This document shows, piece after piece, positions 23,354-31,761 of a stretch of DNA of 64,000 nt. The DNA lies in NCBI RefSeq assembly GCF_002095435.2, contig NZ_MJEJ02000047.1, positions 170,954 to 234,953 of the forward strand, in the 5' to 3' direction. The position numbers were made by a program, and so were the translations under genes. The notes below the pieces were generated by a model. That model was not told where the DNA came from, ran no database searches, and worked only from the letters and a program-made list of their open reading frames with translations. The number at the start of each line of letters is the position of its first letter. Within the stretch, counting starts at the first letter, position 1. This stretch comes from Williamsia sp. 1138. GTDB taxonomy: Bacteria > Actinomycetota > Actinomycetes > Mycobacteriales > Mycobacteriaceae.

Positions 23354-24655
23354 CTACTCCTTCGTACCGGTGGCCGGCAGGACGTTGACGAGGACGAACG
23401 CAACGGCGACGGCGACCACCACCTGCGGGGTGACCGATACCCCATCGGCGCCGAGCAGCAGAATGCCGAGCAGCGCAGACGTCAGCGGCAGTCGCAGCAT
23501 CACGGCACACATGGCACCGATACCCATCGCGATCGCGGGCGCCGAGCTCATGCCCGGCAGCCCGCTCATGGCGATGCCGAGCGCGGCGCCGACGAAGATC
23601 GCCGGGAAGACGGGGCCACCGCGAAAGGCGCTCAACGAGATCGAGTAGACGAAGGTCTTGCACAGGCACAGGAGGAGCAGCACACCCACCGAGTAGTCGG
23701 CGGCGTGTGCGACGAGATCGGGCAGGGCGTCTTGCCCGGAGAACAACACTTGCGTGAACGTGTGTCCGGAGATCAGTTGATAGACGGTCGCGGTCAGGCC
23801 GATGAGTAATCCGATGCCCGCCGTGACGAGGACGCGGCTCGAATGCACGACGGGCCGCAGTGCCAGTCCGACCCAGCGGATTACCCAGCCCAGCGCGGCG
23901 GCGACGGCTCCCACGACGACGGCCCAGCACAGGGTCGCGACGGTCGGTGTCACCGCAGTCGGGACCGATGTCAGCGCCAGCGAGAAAGTGCCGAGCCCGG
24001 TCAGGTTGTCGAGCCCGATGAAGACCACCGCGCCGATACCGGACGCGAGGAGCCCCGGTACGGCCACGAGACTCAGTGTTGCGCCTCCGATCCCGGCCGC
24101 CTCCATGATCAAGAACGCGGCGAGGATCGGGGAACCGAACAGGGTGCTGATGGCGGTGAAACTTCCCGCTGACGCCATGATGACCAGTGCCATCGGTGGT
24201 GCGTCCTTCTTCAGCAGGTGCACCGTCAGGACGGCAAGGCCGCCTCCGATCGCGATCAGCGGGGCTTCCGGACCCAGGACTGCGCCCAGGCTGAGCGTGG
24301 CCAGGGAGGCCAGGATGATGCCGGGAAGCTCCCTGTCCACCGGCGTGCCCCCGGCGTGGAAGCCGAAGGCGGGGGAGTGTCCCGCATTGCCGGGCAGGTA
24401 ACGGATGGTCAGCGCGGTCAGCACGCCGCAGAGCACCAGCCACGGGATGGGCCACCACGATGGCGTACCGCCGGAAAAGATGTCGCCGGGCAGGTCTCGG
24501 AACACATATTTCTGGATCTTGGTGACGGCGGCCAAGAAACCGTAGGCGATCAGTGAGATCGGGATGCCCAGGGCCGCTGCCAGCAGTAGCGCCACCGCGT
24601 AGGCCTTCGAGCGGACGACCGTCACCAGATCGATGTCCGGGGTGGGCGTGGTCAT
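23354..24655 (-). CDS. ClC-family chloride channel/transporter
   Basis: A 433-aa membrane protein. The selectivity-filter motifs are visible: LGAVLGPEAPLIAIGGG (GxEGP form, here GPEAP), GSPILAAFLIMEAAG (like GxFxP region before the central dimer helix) and SAFRGGPVFPAIFVGAALG (the GxFAP-like element in which the Phe is kept). It lacks cytosolic CBS domains. The changes from GKEGP to GPEAP place it in a divergent bacterial branch, so anion choice and channel versus antiporter type are open. The start at 24655 removes a hydrophilic, Arg-rich leader that is probably untranslated. It stands alone. Confidence 0.85.
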   Translation of the reverse strand: MTTPTPDIDLVTVVRSKAYAVALLLAAALGIPISLIAYGFLAAVTKIQKYVFRDLPGDIFSGGTPSWWPIPWLVLCGVLTALTIRYLPGNAGHSPAFGFHAGGTPVDRELPGIILASLATLSLGAVLGPEAPLIAIGGGLAVLTVHLLKKDAPPMALVIMASAGSFTAISTLFGSPILAAFLIMEAAGIGGATLSLVAVPGLLASGIGAVVFIGLDNLTGLGTFSLALTSVPTAVTPTVATLCWAVVVGAVAAALGWVIRWVGLALRPVVHSSRVLVTAGIGLLIGLTATVYQLISGHTFTQVLFSGQDALPDLVAHAADYSVGVLLLLCLCKTFVYSISLSAFRGGPVFPAIFVGAALGIAMSGLPGMSSAPAIAMGIGAMCAVMLRLPLTSALLGILLLGADGVSVTPQVVVAVAVAFVLVNVLPATGTKE

Positions 24656-24944
24656 CAGACCTCCAGAAGCTGATTCCCGCAGGCCGGGCGGCCTGACCGG
24701 AGGTGTGTTGAGACCGTGGCGGCGCGACCAGCTTGTCATCCTGGTCAAAGCGCTGTCGTCACCCGTAGCGGATGAGACCTGCGCAGGCCGAGCCGTCGGC
24801 GATCAGGGCTGCGAAAGTCCGGCGGCCGTGTGTCGTACAGATTGCCGGAAACTTTTTTCCGCGACCATGTCGAGAATGGGGTGACGGCTCCGTCCCAGTG
24901 GTACGAGCGGCCGACAGGGGCCGCGATGACGAAGGAGAATCACC

Positions 24945-25346
24945 ATGAAGTATCTGATGCTGAAGCACTACCGCGGTGGCCCGGAGATCAATTTCACCCC
25001 GATGGACGAGTGGACACCGGAGGAGGTCGATGCCCACATGCAATACATGAACGACTTCGCGGATCGACTGCGGGATTCCGGCGAGTTCGTCGATTCGCAG
25101 GCGCTGTCGCAGGAGGGCACATTCGTGCGATACGACGGCGAAGGTCGTCCGCCGGTGACCGATGGACCGTTCGCCGAGACAAAGGACCTCATCGCCGGCT
25201 GGATGGTCATCGATGTGGAGTCGCAGGAACGCGCCTACGAGCTGGCGGGCGAGCTCTCCGCCGCACCCGGCGCCGGCGGGGAGCCGATTCACGAGTGGCT
25301 GGAGGTCCGGCCCTTCCTCACGGCCCCGACGACTGTCACCGAGTGA
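24945..25346 (+). CDS. DGPF/YCII-domain protein partnered with an ECF42 sigma factor
   Basis: A 133-aa YCII-related protein. The family's namesake motif is present as TDGPFAETKDLIAGWMVID. The gene's stop codon overlaps the GTG start of the ECF sigma gene (GTGA), a pairing characteristic of the ECF42 group, where one or more DGPF proteins accompany the sigma factor and no anti-sigma gene is present. A good AAGGAG ribosome site precedes the ATG. Its biochemical role is not established; YCII folds are ferredoxin-like and may bind small ligands. Confidence 0.88.
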   Translation: MKYLMLKHYRGGPEINFTPMDEWTPEEVDAHMQYMNDFADRLRDSGEFVDSQALSQEGTFVRYDGEGRPPVTDGPFAETKDLIAGWMVIDVESQERAYELAGELSAAPGAGGEPIHEWLEVRPFLTAPTTVTE

Positions 25347-26488
25347 ATCCTGCGCTGCTGCGGGAACTCGTTCCCGCAGTGATCGGCGTCCTCGTCCGGC
25401 GTGGAGCAGACTTCGCGTCGGCCGAGGACGCCGTGCAGGAGGCCTTGATCCAGGCGCTGGACGTCTGGCCGGGCGATCCGCCGCGGGATCCCAAGGCGTG
25501 GCTGGTCTCGGTCGCGTGGCGCCGGTTCATCGACGCCGCCCGTTCCGACTCCTCGCGTCGCGGTCGAGAGTTCGCGGTGGACCTCGAGCCCCCACCCGGA
25601 CAGGCGTCACCCGTGGACGACACGCTGGCGCTCTACTTCCTCTGCGCGCACCCGACGCTGTCACCGGCTTCCGCCGTGGCTTTGACGCTGCGGGCGGTCG
25701 GTGGTCTGACGACGCGGCAGATTGCGCTGGCGTATCTGATCCCGGAAGCGACGATGGCGCAACGGATCAGCCGGGCCAAGCGGCGGATCGCCGGGAATCG
25801 GCTCGATGAGCCCGGTGACCTCGGCACCGTGTTGCGGGTCCTGTACCTCGTGTTCAACGAGGGTTACGGCGGGGATGTCGACCTGGCGGCCGAGGCCATC
25901 CGGATCACCCGCCAGCTCACCGCGCTGACCGACGAGCCGGAGGTGGCCGGCCTGCTGGCGTTGATGCTCCTTCATCACGCACGTCGCGAGAGCCGCACGG
26001 GGGCGGGAGGACGGCTCATTCCACTGGCGGAGCAGGACAGGTCTCGGTGGGACTCGCGCCTGATCGCCGAGGGCGTGACGATCCTGCAAACCGCCTTGGC
26101 GCGCGATCGTCTCGGTGAATATCAGGCGCAGGCAGCGATCGCGGCGCTGCACGCCGACGCCACGAGCACGTCCGAGACCGATTGGGTCCAGATCGTGGAG
26201 TGGTACGACGAACTATTGGCCCTCACCGACAGTCCGGTGGTCCGGCTGAACCGTGCGGTCGCGGTCGGTGAAGCGGACGGTCCGCAAGCGGGGTTGGCCG
26301 CGCTGTCGGACGTGAGCCCGGACCTACCGCGCCACACCGCGGTGCAGGCCTATCTGCATGAACGAGCGGGTGAATTCGGACGGGCTGCTGCGCTGTACAC
26401 GGAAGCGTCCCGGCTGGCGACCAGCGTCAGGGAACGCGACCACCTCACGCGAGAGGCAGCCCGGGTGCGGCACATGCTGCCACCGTGA
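25343..26488 (+). CDS. ECF42-type RNA polymerase sigma factor with C-terminal extension
   Basis: A 381-aa sigma factor. Sigma-2 is at about residues 10-75 (ADFASAEDAVQEALIQAL, AWLVSVAWRRFIDAAR) and sigma-4 at about 110-165 (LTTRQIALAYLIPEATMAQRISRAK). A C-terminal extension of about 200 residues follows (DUF6596-like, with LNRAVAVGEADGPQAGLAAL), resembling TPR-like helices. This extension is the hallmark of ECF42 and replaces an anti-sigma factor in control. The GTG start was chosen from its GTGA overlap with the DGPF gene and normal length. Targets usually include the DGPF gene itself. Confidence 0.9.
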   Translation: MNPALLRELVPAVIGVLVRRGADFASAEDAVQEALIQALDVWPGDPPRDPKAWLVSVAWRRFIDAARSDSSRRGREFAVDLEPPPGQASPVDDTLALYFLCAHPTLSPASAVALTLRAVGGLTTRQIALAYLIPEATMAQRISRAKRRIAGNRLDEPGDLGTVLRVLYLVFNEGYGGDVDLAAEAIRITRQLTALTDEPEVAGLLALMLLHHARRESRTGAGGRLIPLAEQDRSRWDSRLIAEGVTILQTALARDRLGEYQAQAAIAALHADATSTSETDWVQIVEWYDELLALTDSPVVRLNRAVAVGEADGPQAGLAALSDVSPDLPRHTAVQAYLHERAGEFGRAAALYTEASRLATSVRERDHLTREAARVRHMLPP

Positions 26489-26550
26489 TCTGCCGTCCGT
26501 GAAATATTTCGGCGTGTTCGCTTGCGCGACATCCGCTATTGCCCATATTG

Positions 26551-26667
26551 TTACGGAGTTGGTTCGCCTGGCGAACCCAAGGGGGATGCGTCGGTTGGGA
26601 CGCCTTCGATACGTTCGATCCGTATGTCCTCCACCACGAGTTCCCGTTCGCCGTATTCATCGCTCAC
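26551..26667 (-). CDS. Possible 38-aa acidic peptide overlapping tetR end
   Basis: A GTG-started frame overlaps the last 11 nt of the tetR gene and reads VSDEYGERELVVEDIRIERI, then EGVPTDASPLGSPGEPTP and stop TAA. It is acidic, with the last 11 codons lying on the stem at 26561-26577. No ribosome site is clear beyond the coupling to tetR. It may be chance; it is recorded because the composition looks more protein-like than the other shadows here. Confidence 0.2.
   Translation of the reverse strand: MSDEYGERELVVEDIRIERIEGVPTDASPLGSPGEPTP
26561..26577. terminator. Perfect hairpin between convergent ECF42 and tetR genes
   Basis: GGTTCGCC-T-GGCGAACC, 8-bp perfect arms, lies 72 bp after the sigma-factor stop and 80 bp before the tetR stop. 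It could stop transcription in both directions. Confidence 0.45.
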
Positions 26668-27265
26668 GTGGCGGATTCATGAGCGCCGGCCCGAGCCATC
26701 GTTCGAGGTAGCGCCGTAGATCGCTTGCGTTGCGAGGCGGGTCACCGGGATCGATCACGAACGACTGGATGAGCCGGAGGACGAACTCGACCAGTTCGTC
26801 CAGTGCCAGTTCGTCGAATCCCGCCGCCTGCCAGTCGATGTCGAGACGGCTCAGCATCATCTGCCCGAAGCTGCGAGCGGTGTCCGACGTTATGCCCGCC
26901 GAATACCTGCCCCGCTGGGACGGGGCGAGAAGCACGCTCAGGTGGGGCTGCCGCGGCAGGGTCTCCAGCGTGTATGCAACTGCTTCGATGACGGCCTGCG
27001 CGGGACGGACCTCACCGGCGAGGTGCTCGGTGAGTTCTGCGAGATAGTCGTCGGCCGCTCGAATGGCCGTCGCCGCGAGGAGTTCGTCTGCGCGCGAGAA
27101 GTATCGGTACACCGTCTGGCGGGTGACGCCGAGCAGGCGGGCGACCTCCGCGATGTTGAAGTCGTCGCCGCGTTCGTCGACGACGGTACGCGCGGCGGAG
27201 AGTATTCGGTCGACGGCCTCGTCGTCGGACTTCGGGGTGGCGCCGGACCAGCCGTGGGTCCTCAT
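26657..27265 (-). CDS. TetR-family regulator (ACCATACA operator type)
   Basis: A 202-aa TetR protein. The HTH is DDFNIAEVARLLGVTRQTVYRYF (recognition helix VTRQTVYRYF), about residues 35-57. The C-terminal ligand domain runs to RRYLERWLGPAL. The gene is divergent from the epimerase pseudogene at 27410; the 144-bp gap holds a perfect dyad (27343-27370). An almost identical dyad stands at 33114-33143 before a hydrolase gene, which suggests that this regulator controls both. The ligand is unknown. Confidence 0.85.
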   Translation of the reverse strand: MRTHGWSGATPKSDDEAVDRILSAARTVVDERGDDFNIAEVARLLGVTRQTVYRYFSRADELLAATAIRAADDYLAELTEHLAGEVRPAQAVIEAVAYTLETLPRQPHLSVLLAPSQRGRYSAGITSDTARSFGQMMLSRLDIDWQAAGFDELALDELVEFVLRLIQSFVIDPGDPPRNASDLRRYLERWLGPALMNPPRER

Positions 27266-27342
27266 GGCCGGGTCCTGAATCGGTGTCGCCGATCGCCCGG
27301 CGACCCGCGCTGCTCTCCGAGCGGTGCGACGTCCACGAATAG

Positions 27343-27370
27343 ACCATACACTTTCTGGCCATTGTATGGT
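27343..27370. promoter_or_regulatory. TetR operator, ACCATACA-N12-TGTATGGT
   Basis: Perfect 8-bp inverted repeat with a 12-bp spacer between the divergent tetR (start 27265) and the epimerase remnant (start 27410). The same half-sites and spacing recur at 33114-33143. A TetR-family dimer is the natural ligand. Confidence 0.7.
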
Positions 27371-27409
27371 GTGGTCGCAGTCGACAGATCAACGAAAGCG
27401 AGCCCCGCC

Positions 27410-28350
27410 ATGACCACTGCTCAGACCGTTCTGGTGACGGGTGCCTTCGGGTTGGTGGGCTCGTCCGTGGTGGCCGAATTGGTGAGCCGGGGTCACCAGT
27501 CGCACCACAAGCGATCATTCATCTGGCGGCGGTGATCCCTCCCCTCTGCTACGCGCGTCCCGACATCGCCCGGGCGGTCAATGTCGGGGCTACGGAGAAT
27601 CTGGTGCGTGCCGCCTCGGTGATGCCCGTACCGCCGCGATTCGTCCAAGCGTCGAGCGTCGCCGTATACGGACCGCGCAACCCCCACCGCGGGATGGACG
27701 TGCTGACCGCGCAGACGCCTCGTCGCCCGACGGATGTCTACGGCACCCAGAAAGCAGCCGCCGAAGACGTTGTCCGGGCCTCCGGGCTGGATTGGGTGAT
27801 CCTGCGACTCGGCGGCGTGCTGACCGCGGAACTCGGTGCGACCATCAATCCCGACGCCGTGTTCTTCGAGGCGTCGCTGCCGGCCGACGGACGTATTCAG
27901 ACGGTCGATGTACGCGATGTGGCGACCGCGTTCGTCAACGCATGCTTCATAGACGAGGAGCCGGCGGTATATCTGATCGGTGGCGATGACAGTCATCGGC
28001 TGCGGCAGTCCGACATCGCCTCGGCGACCTCGGCGGCCATCGGTCTGTCAGGCGGGTTTCCGGCGGGCAGGCCGGGTGATCCGGACAACGACCCGAGCTG
28101 GTTCGCCACCGACTGGATGGACACGGCGACGTCGCAGCGAGTGCTCGCGTTTCAGCAGCATTCGTTTGCCGATCTCATGTCCGACACCAGGCGCGCCGCC
28201 GGGTGGCGACGCCATGTGGTCCGGCCGGCATCGCGATTGGCGCGCGCAATCCTCACGCGCAGATCTCCGTATCGCGGTTATCCCGGTACGTTTGCCGATC
28301 CATGGGGAGTGGTGACGGCGAAGTGGGGTCCCGCAGCGTCAGGGGAATGA
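27410..28350 (+). pseudogene. NAD-dependent epimerase/dehydratase, broken by internal deletion and frameshift
   Basis: The first frame (from ATG 27410) gives a normal nucleotide-binding start, VLVTGAFGLVGSSVVAELVSRGH, but ends at a stop at 27533. The next part continues in another frame: AIIHLAAVIPP, a normal second strand region, then SSVAVYG, the catalytic YGTQK, and a good C-terminus ending at 28350. Between GHQ and AIIHLAAV about 35-40 residues expected in the family are missing and the frame changes, so one deletion explains both effects. The downstream frame has a GTG at 27532 but no nucleotide-binding loop. Extended SDRs of this type act on sugars, steroids or acyl substrates. Confidence 0.8.
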
Positions 28351-28363
28351 AGAGGTAAAGTTT

Positions 28364-28386
28364 CCGTACGAAAACCATTCGTACGG
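28364..28386. promoter_or_regulatory. TetR operator, CCGTACGAA-N5-TTCGTACGG
   Basis: Perfect 9-bp arms with a 5-bp spacer, ending 11 bp before the tetR start at 28398. The core TACGAA-N5-TTCGTA is repeated at 29084-29102. This is likely autoregulation by the TetR at 28398. Confidence 0.7.
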
Positions 28387-28397
28387 GAGGTCGGCCG

Positions 28398-28991
28398 ATG
28401 ACTGCGTCTGAGCAAAAGTCGACTGCACCTGCAGCACGTCGTCGGCGGGTGAACCACGAGGCTGTCATCGCGGCCGCTCAACAGATGGTCGACGAACTCG
28501 GTCCGGACGCGCTGACGATGACAGCGCTCGCCTCGGTTCTCGGCGTGCGGGTGTCGTCGCTGTACAACCACGTCAAGAGCCTGGACGAGATCAAGAACGA
28601 ACTGCAGCTGCGCGCAATGCGGGAGCTGGGCGATCTGGCCAAGCGGGCCGCGATGGGCCGGACGGGGGTGGATGGTCTACGGGTACTCGCTCGGGTGTTC
28701 GTCGACTACGCGGCGAAATGGCCACATCGGTGCAGGTCGCTGACCCGGGTCCCGGCAGACACCGCGGCGTTTTCGGCGGCGAGCGCAGAAGCGGGTGAGG
28801 CGCTCGCTGTCATGATCCGCACGGCGGGGGTCGCCGATGAACGGGTTCTGCAGACCCAGCTCGCGCTGTTCGCCGCGATCAGCGGTTTCGTCACCCTGCA
28901 GTTGTCCGGCTTCTTCACTGTGTTCGGCAACGCGGACGACGTGTTCGAGCAGATCTTGCGTGGTGCGGTCACCGCGGCGGTTGTCGGCTGA
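28398..28991 (+). CDS. TetR-family regulator of the wax-ester-synthase operon
   Basis: A 197-aa TetR protein. The N-terminal arm is Arg-rich; the HTH is ALTMTALASVLGVRVSSLYNHV. The second domain begins LRARAMRELGDLAKRA-like (LQLRAMRELGDLAKRA) and looks like the WHG-type C-terminal domain. Its own operator lies at 28364-28386, and a site of the same design precedes the next operon (29084-29102), so it very probably controls the DGAT-like gene and hydrolase that follow, and itself. Lipid-type ligands are plausible but not shown. Confidence 0.87.
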   Translation: MTASEQKSTAPAARRRRVNHEAVIAAAQQMVDELGPDALTMTALASVLGVRVSSLYNHVKSLDEIKNELQLRAMRELGDLAKRAAMGRTGVDGLRVLARVFVDYAAKWPHRCRSLTRVPADTAAFSAASAEAGEALAVMIRTAGVADERVLQTQLALFAAISGFVTLQLSGFFTVFGNADDVFEQILRGAVTAAVVG

Positions 28992-29083
28992 CCCTCGCGG
29001 AGTAGGGGCTGACGCCCGACGTCCCGAGGTGATGTGAGCCACGAACCCCATCGACCGAGGCCGGATTTGTTATGGTCGCTTCA

Positions 29084-29102
29084 ATACGAATACCTTTCGT
29101 AT
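29084..29102. promoter_or_regulatory. TetR operator, ATACGAA-N5-TTCGTAT
   Basis: Perfect 7-bp arms, 5-bp spacer, 52 bp before the start of the wax-ester-synthase gene. It shares the core TACGAA-N5-TTCGTA with the site before the tetR gene at 28398. A downstream repeat of the half-site (ATACGAAG at 29105-29112) may extend the binding region. Confidence 0.7.
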
Positions 29103-29154
29103 AAATACGAAGCCCAGCAGCTCGCGCGTTGCACGGAGGAGGAGGGGAGGGATC

Positions 29155-30582
29155 ATGGAGCGAATGTCCGGGCCGGACGCCCTGATGCTGAACATGGAAA
29201 CCGCGACGACCCCGATGCACACGCTCAAGCTCGGAATCCTCGACACCGGGCGTCGCGGACGTCCGCTGGGTCTCGACGAGATCCACACCGCGTTGGCTAT
29301 GCATCTCGGTGCCTTCCCGCGAGCGACTCAGCGCGTGATCTCGATACGTGGACACCGGGCGAGGCCCTTCTGGGTGACCGACAACGACTTTCGATTGGAC
29401 CGGCACCTGGAGGAAGTGACCCTGAAAGGTCCCGGCGACGAGCATTTCGACGAACTGCTCGCCGAACTCGCAACCGGGCGGCTGCCACGCGATCGGCCAC
29501 TGTGGGCCCTGACCCTGGTGCACGGTCTCGCCGACGGTAGACAGGCTGTGGTGGTCCGGGTTCACCACGCGGTGGCCGACGGGTTGGCGGCGCTGAACTG
29601 TTTCCTACATGCCACCAGTGAGTCTGCCGGTGGGCCACTCCCGCAGCGTCATCCACTTCCGCAGCCCAGCTCACTCATCGCCGACGGACGGGATCTCGAT
29701 CACCGGCAGATGCGTGCGATGGCTCGCCGCGACACCCCTCGGCTGATCGCCGCTCTGCCGTCGGTGGTCGTCGGTGCAGCCCGCACGGCCCGCGCGGCAC
29801 AACGGTTCGATCGTCGTGCTCTGGTGCCACGTTTCATGGGTGCGCAGCGGACCAGTTTGAGCACCCCCAGTGCGCATCGCCGACGATGTGCGCGAAGTGT
29901 GTTGCGCCTGGCCGACGTTCAGCGTGCGGCAGTTGCAACCGGTACCACCGTCAACGGTGTCTTCCATGGCATCGTCGCGGCGGCCGTCCGCCAGGAGATG
30001 ATTGCTCGCGGCGAGGTGAGCGCCAGGCCGGCGGTGGCCATGTTCGGGGTGTGCCGGGACCTGACGTCCGGCAGGACCGAGGGCAACGATCTGGCCACTG
30101 CTGCAGCGTATCTCCACACCGAGGTGGCCGACCCGATCGAGCGGGTGCGGTTGACGGCGGCGAGCTGTTCCGCGTCTGTGGCTCTGCGCCGGGCGACGGG
30201 CTTCGAACTCACCGATCAGTTGGCCACCTACACAGGACGTTTGGGACCGCGCGCCCGACCCATCGCAGCGCCGATCGCCCCCCGGGTCATGAACAACGTG
30301 ACCACGGCCAACATGCCGGGCCCGAGGCAGCCACGCTGGGTCGGCGACATCGAAGTCGAGTCGTGGACGTCGTTCGCGCTGGCAATCGCGCCCGCCGACG
30401 TCAACCTGACCGCGTACAGCTACGCGGGAGTTCTGTCACTGGGTTTGATCACCACCCCGGAGTCGATGCCCGACCCGGCCCGATTTCTCGCCCGGATGAG
30501 CGAAGCACTCGACGAACTCATAGAAGCCTTGGCTGCGGAGGGCCTCATGGACACGAAAGCGTCTCGCCGTGACCACATCTGA
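29155..30582 (+). CDS. Wax ester synthase/diacylglycerol acyltransferase (WS/DGAT)
   Basis: A 475-aa bifunctional acyltransferase. The catalytic HHxxxDG motif is complete: H137-H138-AVA-D142-G143. The PLW motif (RPLWALTLVHGL) and the C-terminal NNVTTANMPGP (family NVPGP-type segment) are present. It esterifies fatty alcohols or diacylglycerols with acyl-CoA to store lipid. GGAGG lies just before the ATG. It overlaps the following hydrolase by 14 nt. A TetR operator lies upstream. Substrate choice cannot be read from the sequence. Confidence 0.9.
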   Translation: MERMSGPDALMLNMETATTPMHTLKLGILDTGRRGRPLGLDEIHTALAMHLGAFPRATQRVISIRGHRARPFWVTDNDFRLDRHLEEVTLKGPGDEHFDELLAELATGRLPRDRPLWALTLVHGLADGRQAVVVRVHHAVADGLAALNCFLHATSESAGGPLPQRHPLPQPSSLIADGRDLDHRQMRAMARRDTPRLIAALPSVVVGAARTARAAQRFDRRALVPRFMGAQRTSLSTPSAHRRRCARSVLRLADVQRAAVATGTTVNGVFHGIVAAAVRQEMIARGEVSARPAVAMFGVCRDLTSGRTEGNDLATAAAYLHTEVADPIERVRLTAASCSASVALRRATGFELTDQLATYTGRLGPRARPIAAPIAPRVMNNVTTANMPGPRQPRWVGDIEVESWTSFALAIAPADVNLTAYSYAGVLSLGLITTPESMPDPARFLARMSEALDELIEALAAEGLMDTKASRRDHI

Positions 30583-31741
30583 CGGCAGCGACGATCGAGG
30601 TCGTTGGACCGATCGCTTCGAGTCCTCTCTCACGAGGCTCAGCTTGATCGCGGAGGTGATGCCGCGTGCTGTCGTCAGCGCCCGCACGGCGAGTCGCCGA
30701 CCACCGCACCGCTCGATTCCGCCGTCGTCCTTCGGAGTCCGGACAGTGGGAGAGTCGGCGCTCGATGAGTTCTTCATCGCGGCGTTCTCGATGGTGCGGG
30801 CGGTTCCCGACGAGCATGTGGTGCGCGCCTATGTGAACGAATGTGCCCGCGAGGCCGGCGCGGTGAAAGCTCTGGGCGTGGGGGTGAACCTCGCGCCGAC
30901 ACAATTGTCGATCACGCGCAAGCTCCGGAGGAATCTCGGGGGGATGTCCTACGATCGCATCGACTTCACCTGTGCGCCCGTGTATTCGATGCGCGAGGGT
31001 GCGGAGGTCTCCGAAGCCGATGCGGTTGCGACGGCCCGCATGCTCGTCCATCAGGACAAGGGGCACCCGTGGCTGTTGTGGGTGCACGGCGCCGGTCAGG
31101 GACGTATCGACGATCTCCTGTCGTTGCGGGCTGCGCAGTTGCACGAACTCGGATACAACGTCGTCTTCCCGGTGTTGCCAGGCCATGGTCTGCGTCGACG
31201 GCGCGGCGGGGTCTATCCCAGCTTCGACGTCTTGACCAATGTGGAACTGACGGTGCGGGCTGTCGCAGAGGTGCGGGCGCTGATCCAGTGGATGGCGACA
31301 GTGGACGACACCCCGGTCTCCGTCGGCGGGATCTCGCTGGGCGGACCGATTGCGGGACTGATCGCCGGCCTCGAACCCAGCGTGGAATCCGTGCTGGCGG
31401 TGGTGCCGATGCTGGACCTGCACGAGACGATGGCTCATCATCTCGTCCGCGGGGGAGACCGGGGCCAGACCCTCGCGAAACTGTTCCGGTCGCAGGCGGT
31501 ACGGGATGTCGCATCCGCGGTGGACCCGTTGGCTGTCACACCTTTCGCAGCCCCGGAGCGGCGGTTGGTGGTCGCGGCTCTCAACGATCGCGTCACCTCC
31601 GTTGCCGCCGCGCAACGGCTGCATGCGCATTGGGGCGGCGCGGTGCACTGGTATCCCGGTGGTCACATCAGCGGCGTCATGGCGGGGGAGGTGCGAGCGG
31701 CGATCGTCGACTTCCTCCACCCGGGGTCAGCCGTGTCCTGA
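30569..31741 (+). CDS. Alpha/beta hydrolase, lipase/esterase-like
   Basis: A 390-aa protein. The C-terminal 270 residues are an alpha/beta hydrolase: PWLLWVHGAGQGRIDDLLS (oxyanion loop), the nucleophile elbow VGGISLGGPIAGLIAG, acid in ALNDRVTSVAA and His in WYPGGHISGVMAGEV. About 120 N-terminal residues are unique and rich in Arg. It is translationally coupled to the wax ester synthase, so it may hydrolyse or transfer acyl groups on the same lipids. Its end is convergent with the next gene, 20 nt apart. Confidence 0.82.
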   Translation: MTTSDGSDDRGRWTDRFESSLTRLSLIAEVMPRAVVSARTASRRPPHRSIPPSSFGVRTVGESALDEFFIAAFSMVRAVPDEHVVRAYVNECAREAGAVKALGVGVNLAPTQLSITRKLRRNLGGMSYDRIDFTCAPVYSMREGAEVSEADAVATARMLVHQDKGHPWLLWVHGAGQGRIDDLLSLRAAQLHELGYNVVFPVLPGHGLRRRRGGVYPSFDVLTNVELTVRAVAEVRALIQWMATVDDTPVSVGGISLGGPIAGLIAGLEPSVESVLAVVPMLDLHETMAHHLVRGGDRGQTLAKLFRSQAVRDVASAVDPLAVTPFAAPERRLVVAALNDRVTSVAAAQRLHAHWGGAVHWYPGGHISGVMAGEVRAAIVDFLHPGSAVS

Positions 31742-31761
31742 CGTCGATCGACGGGATGACC

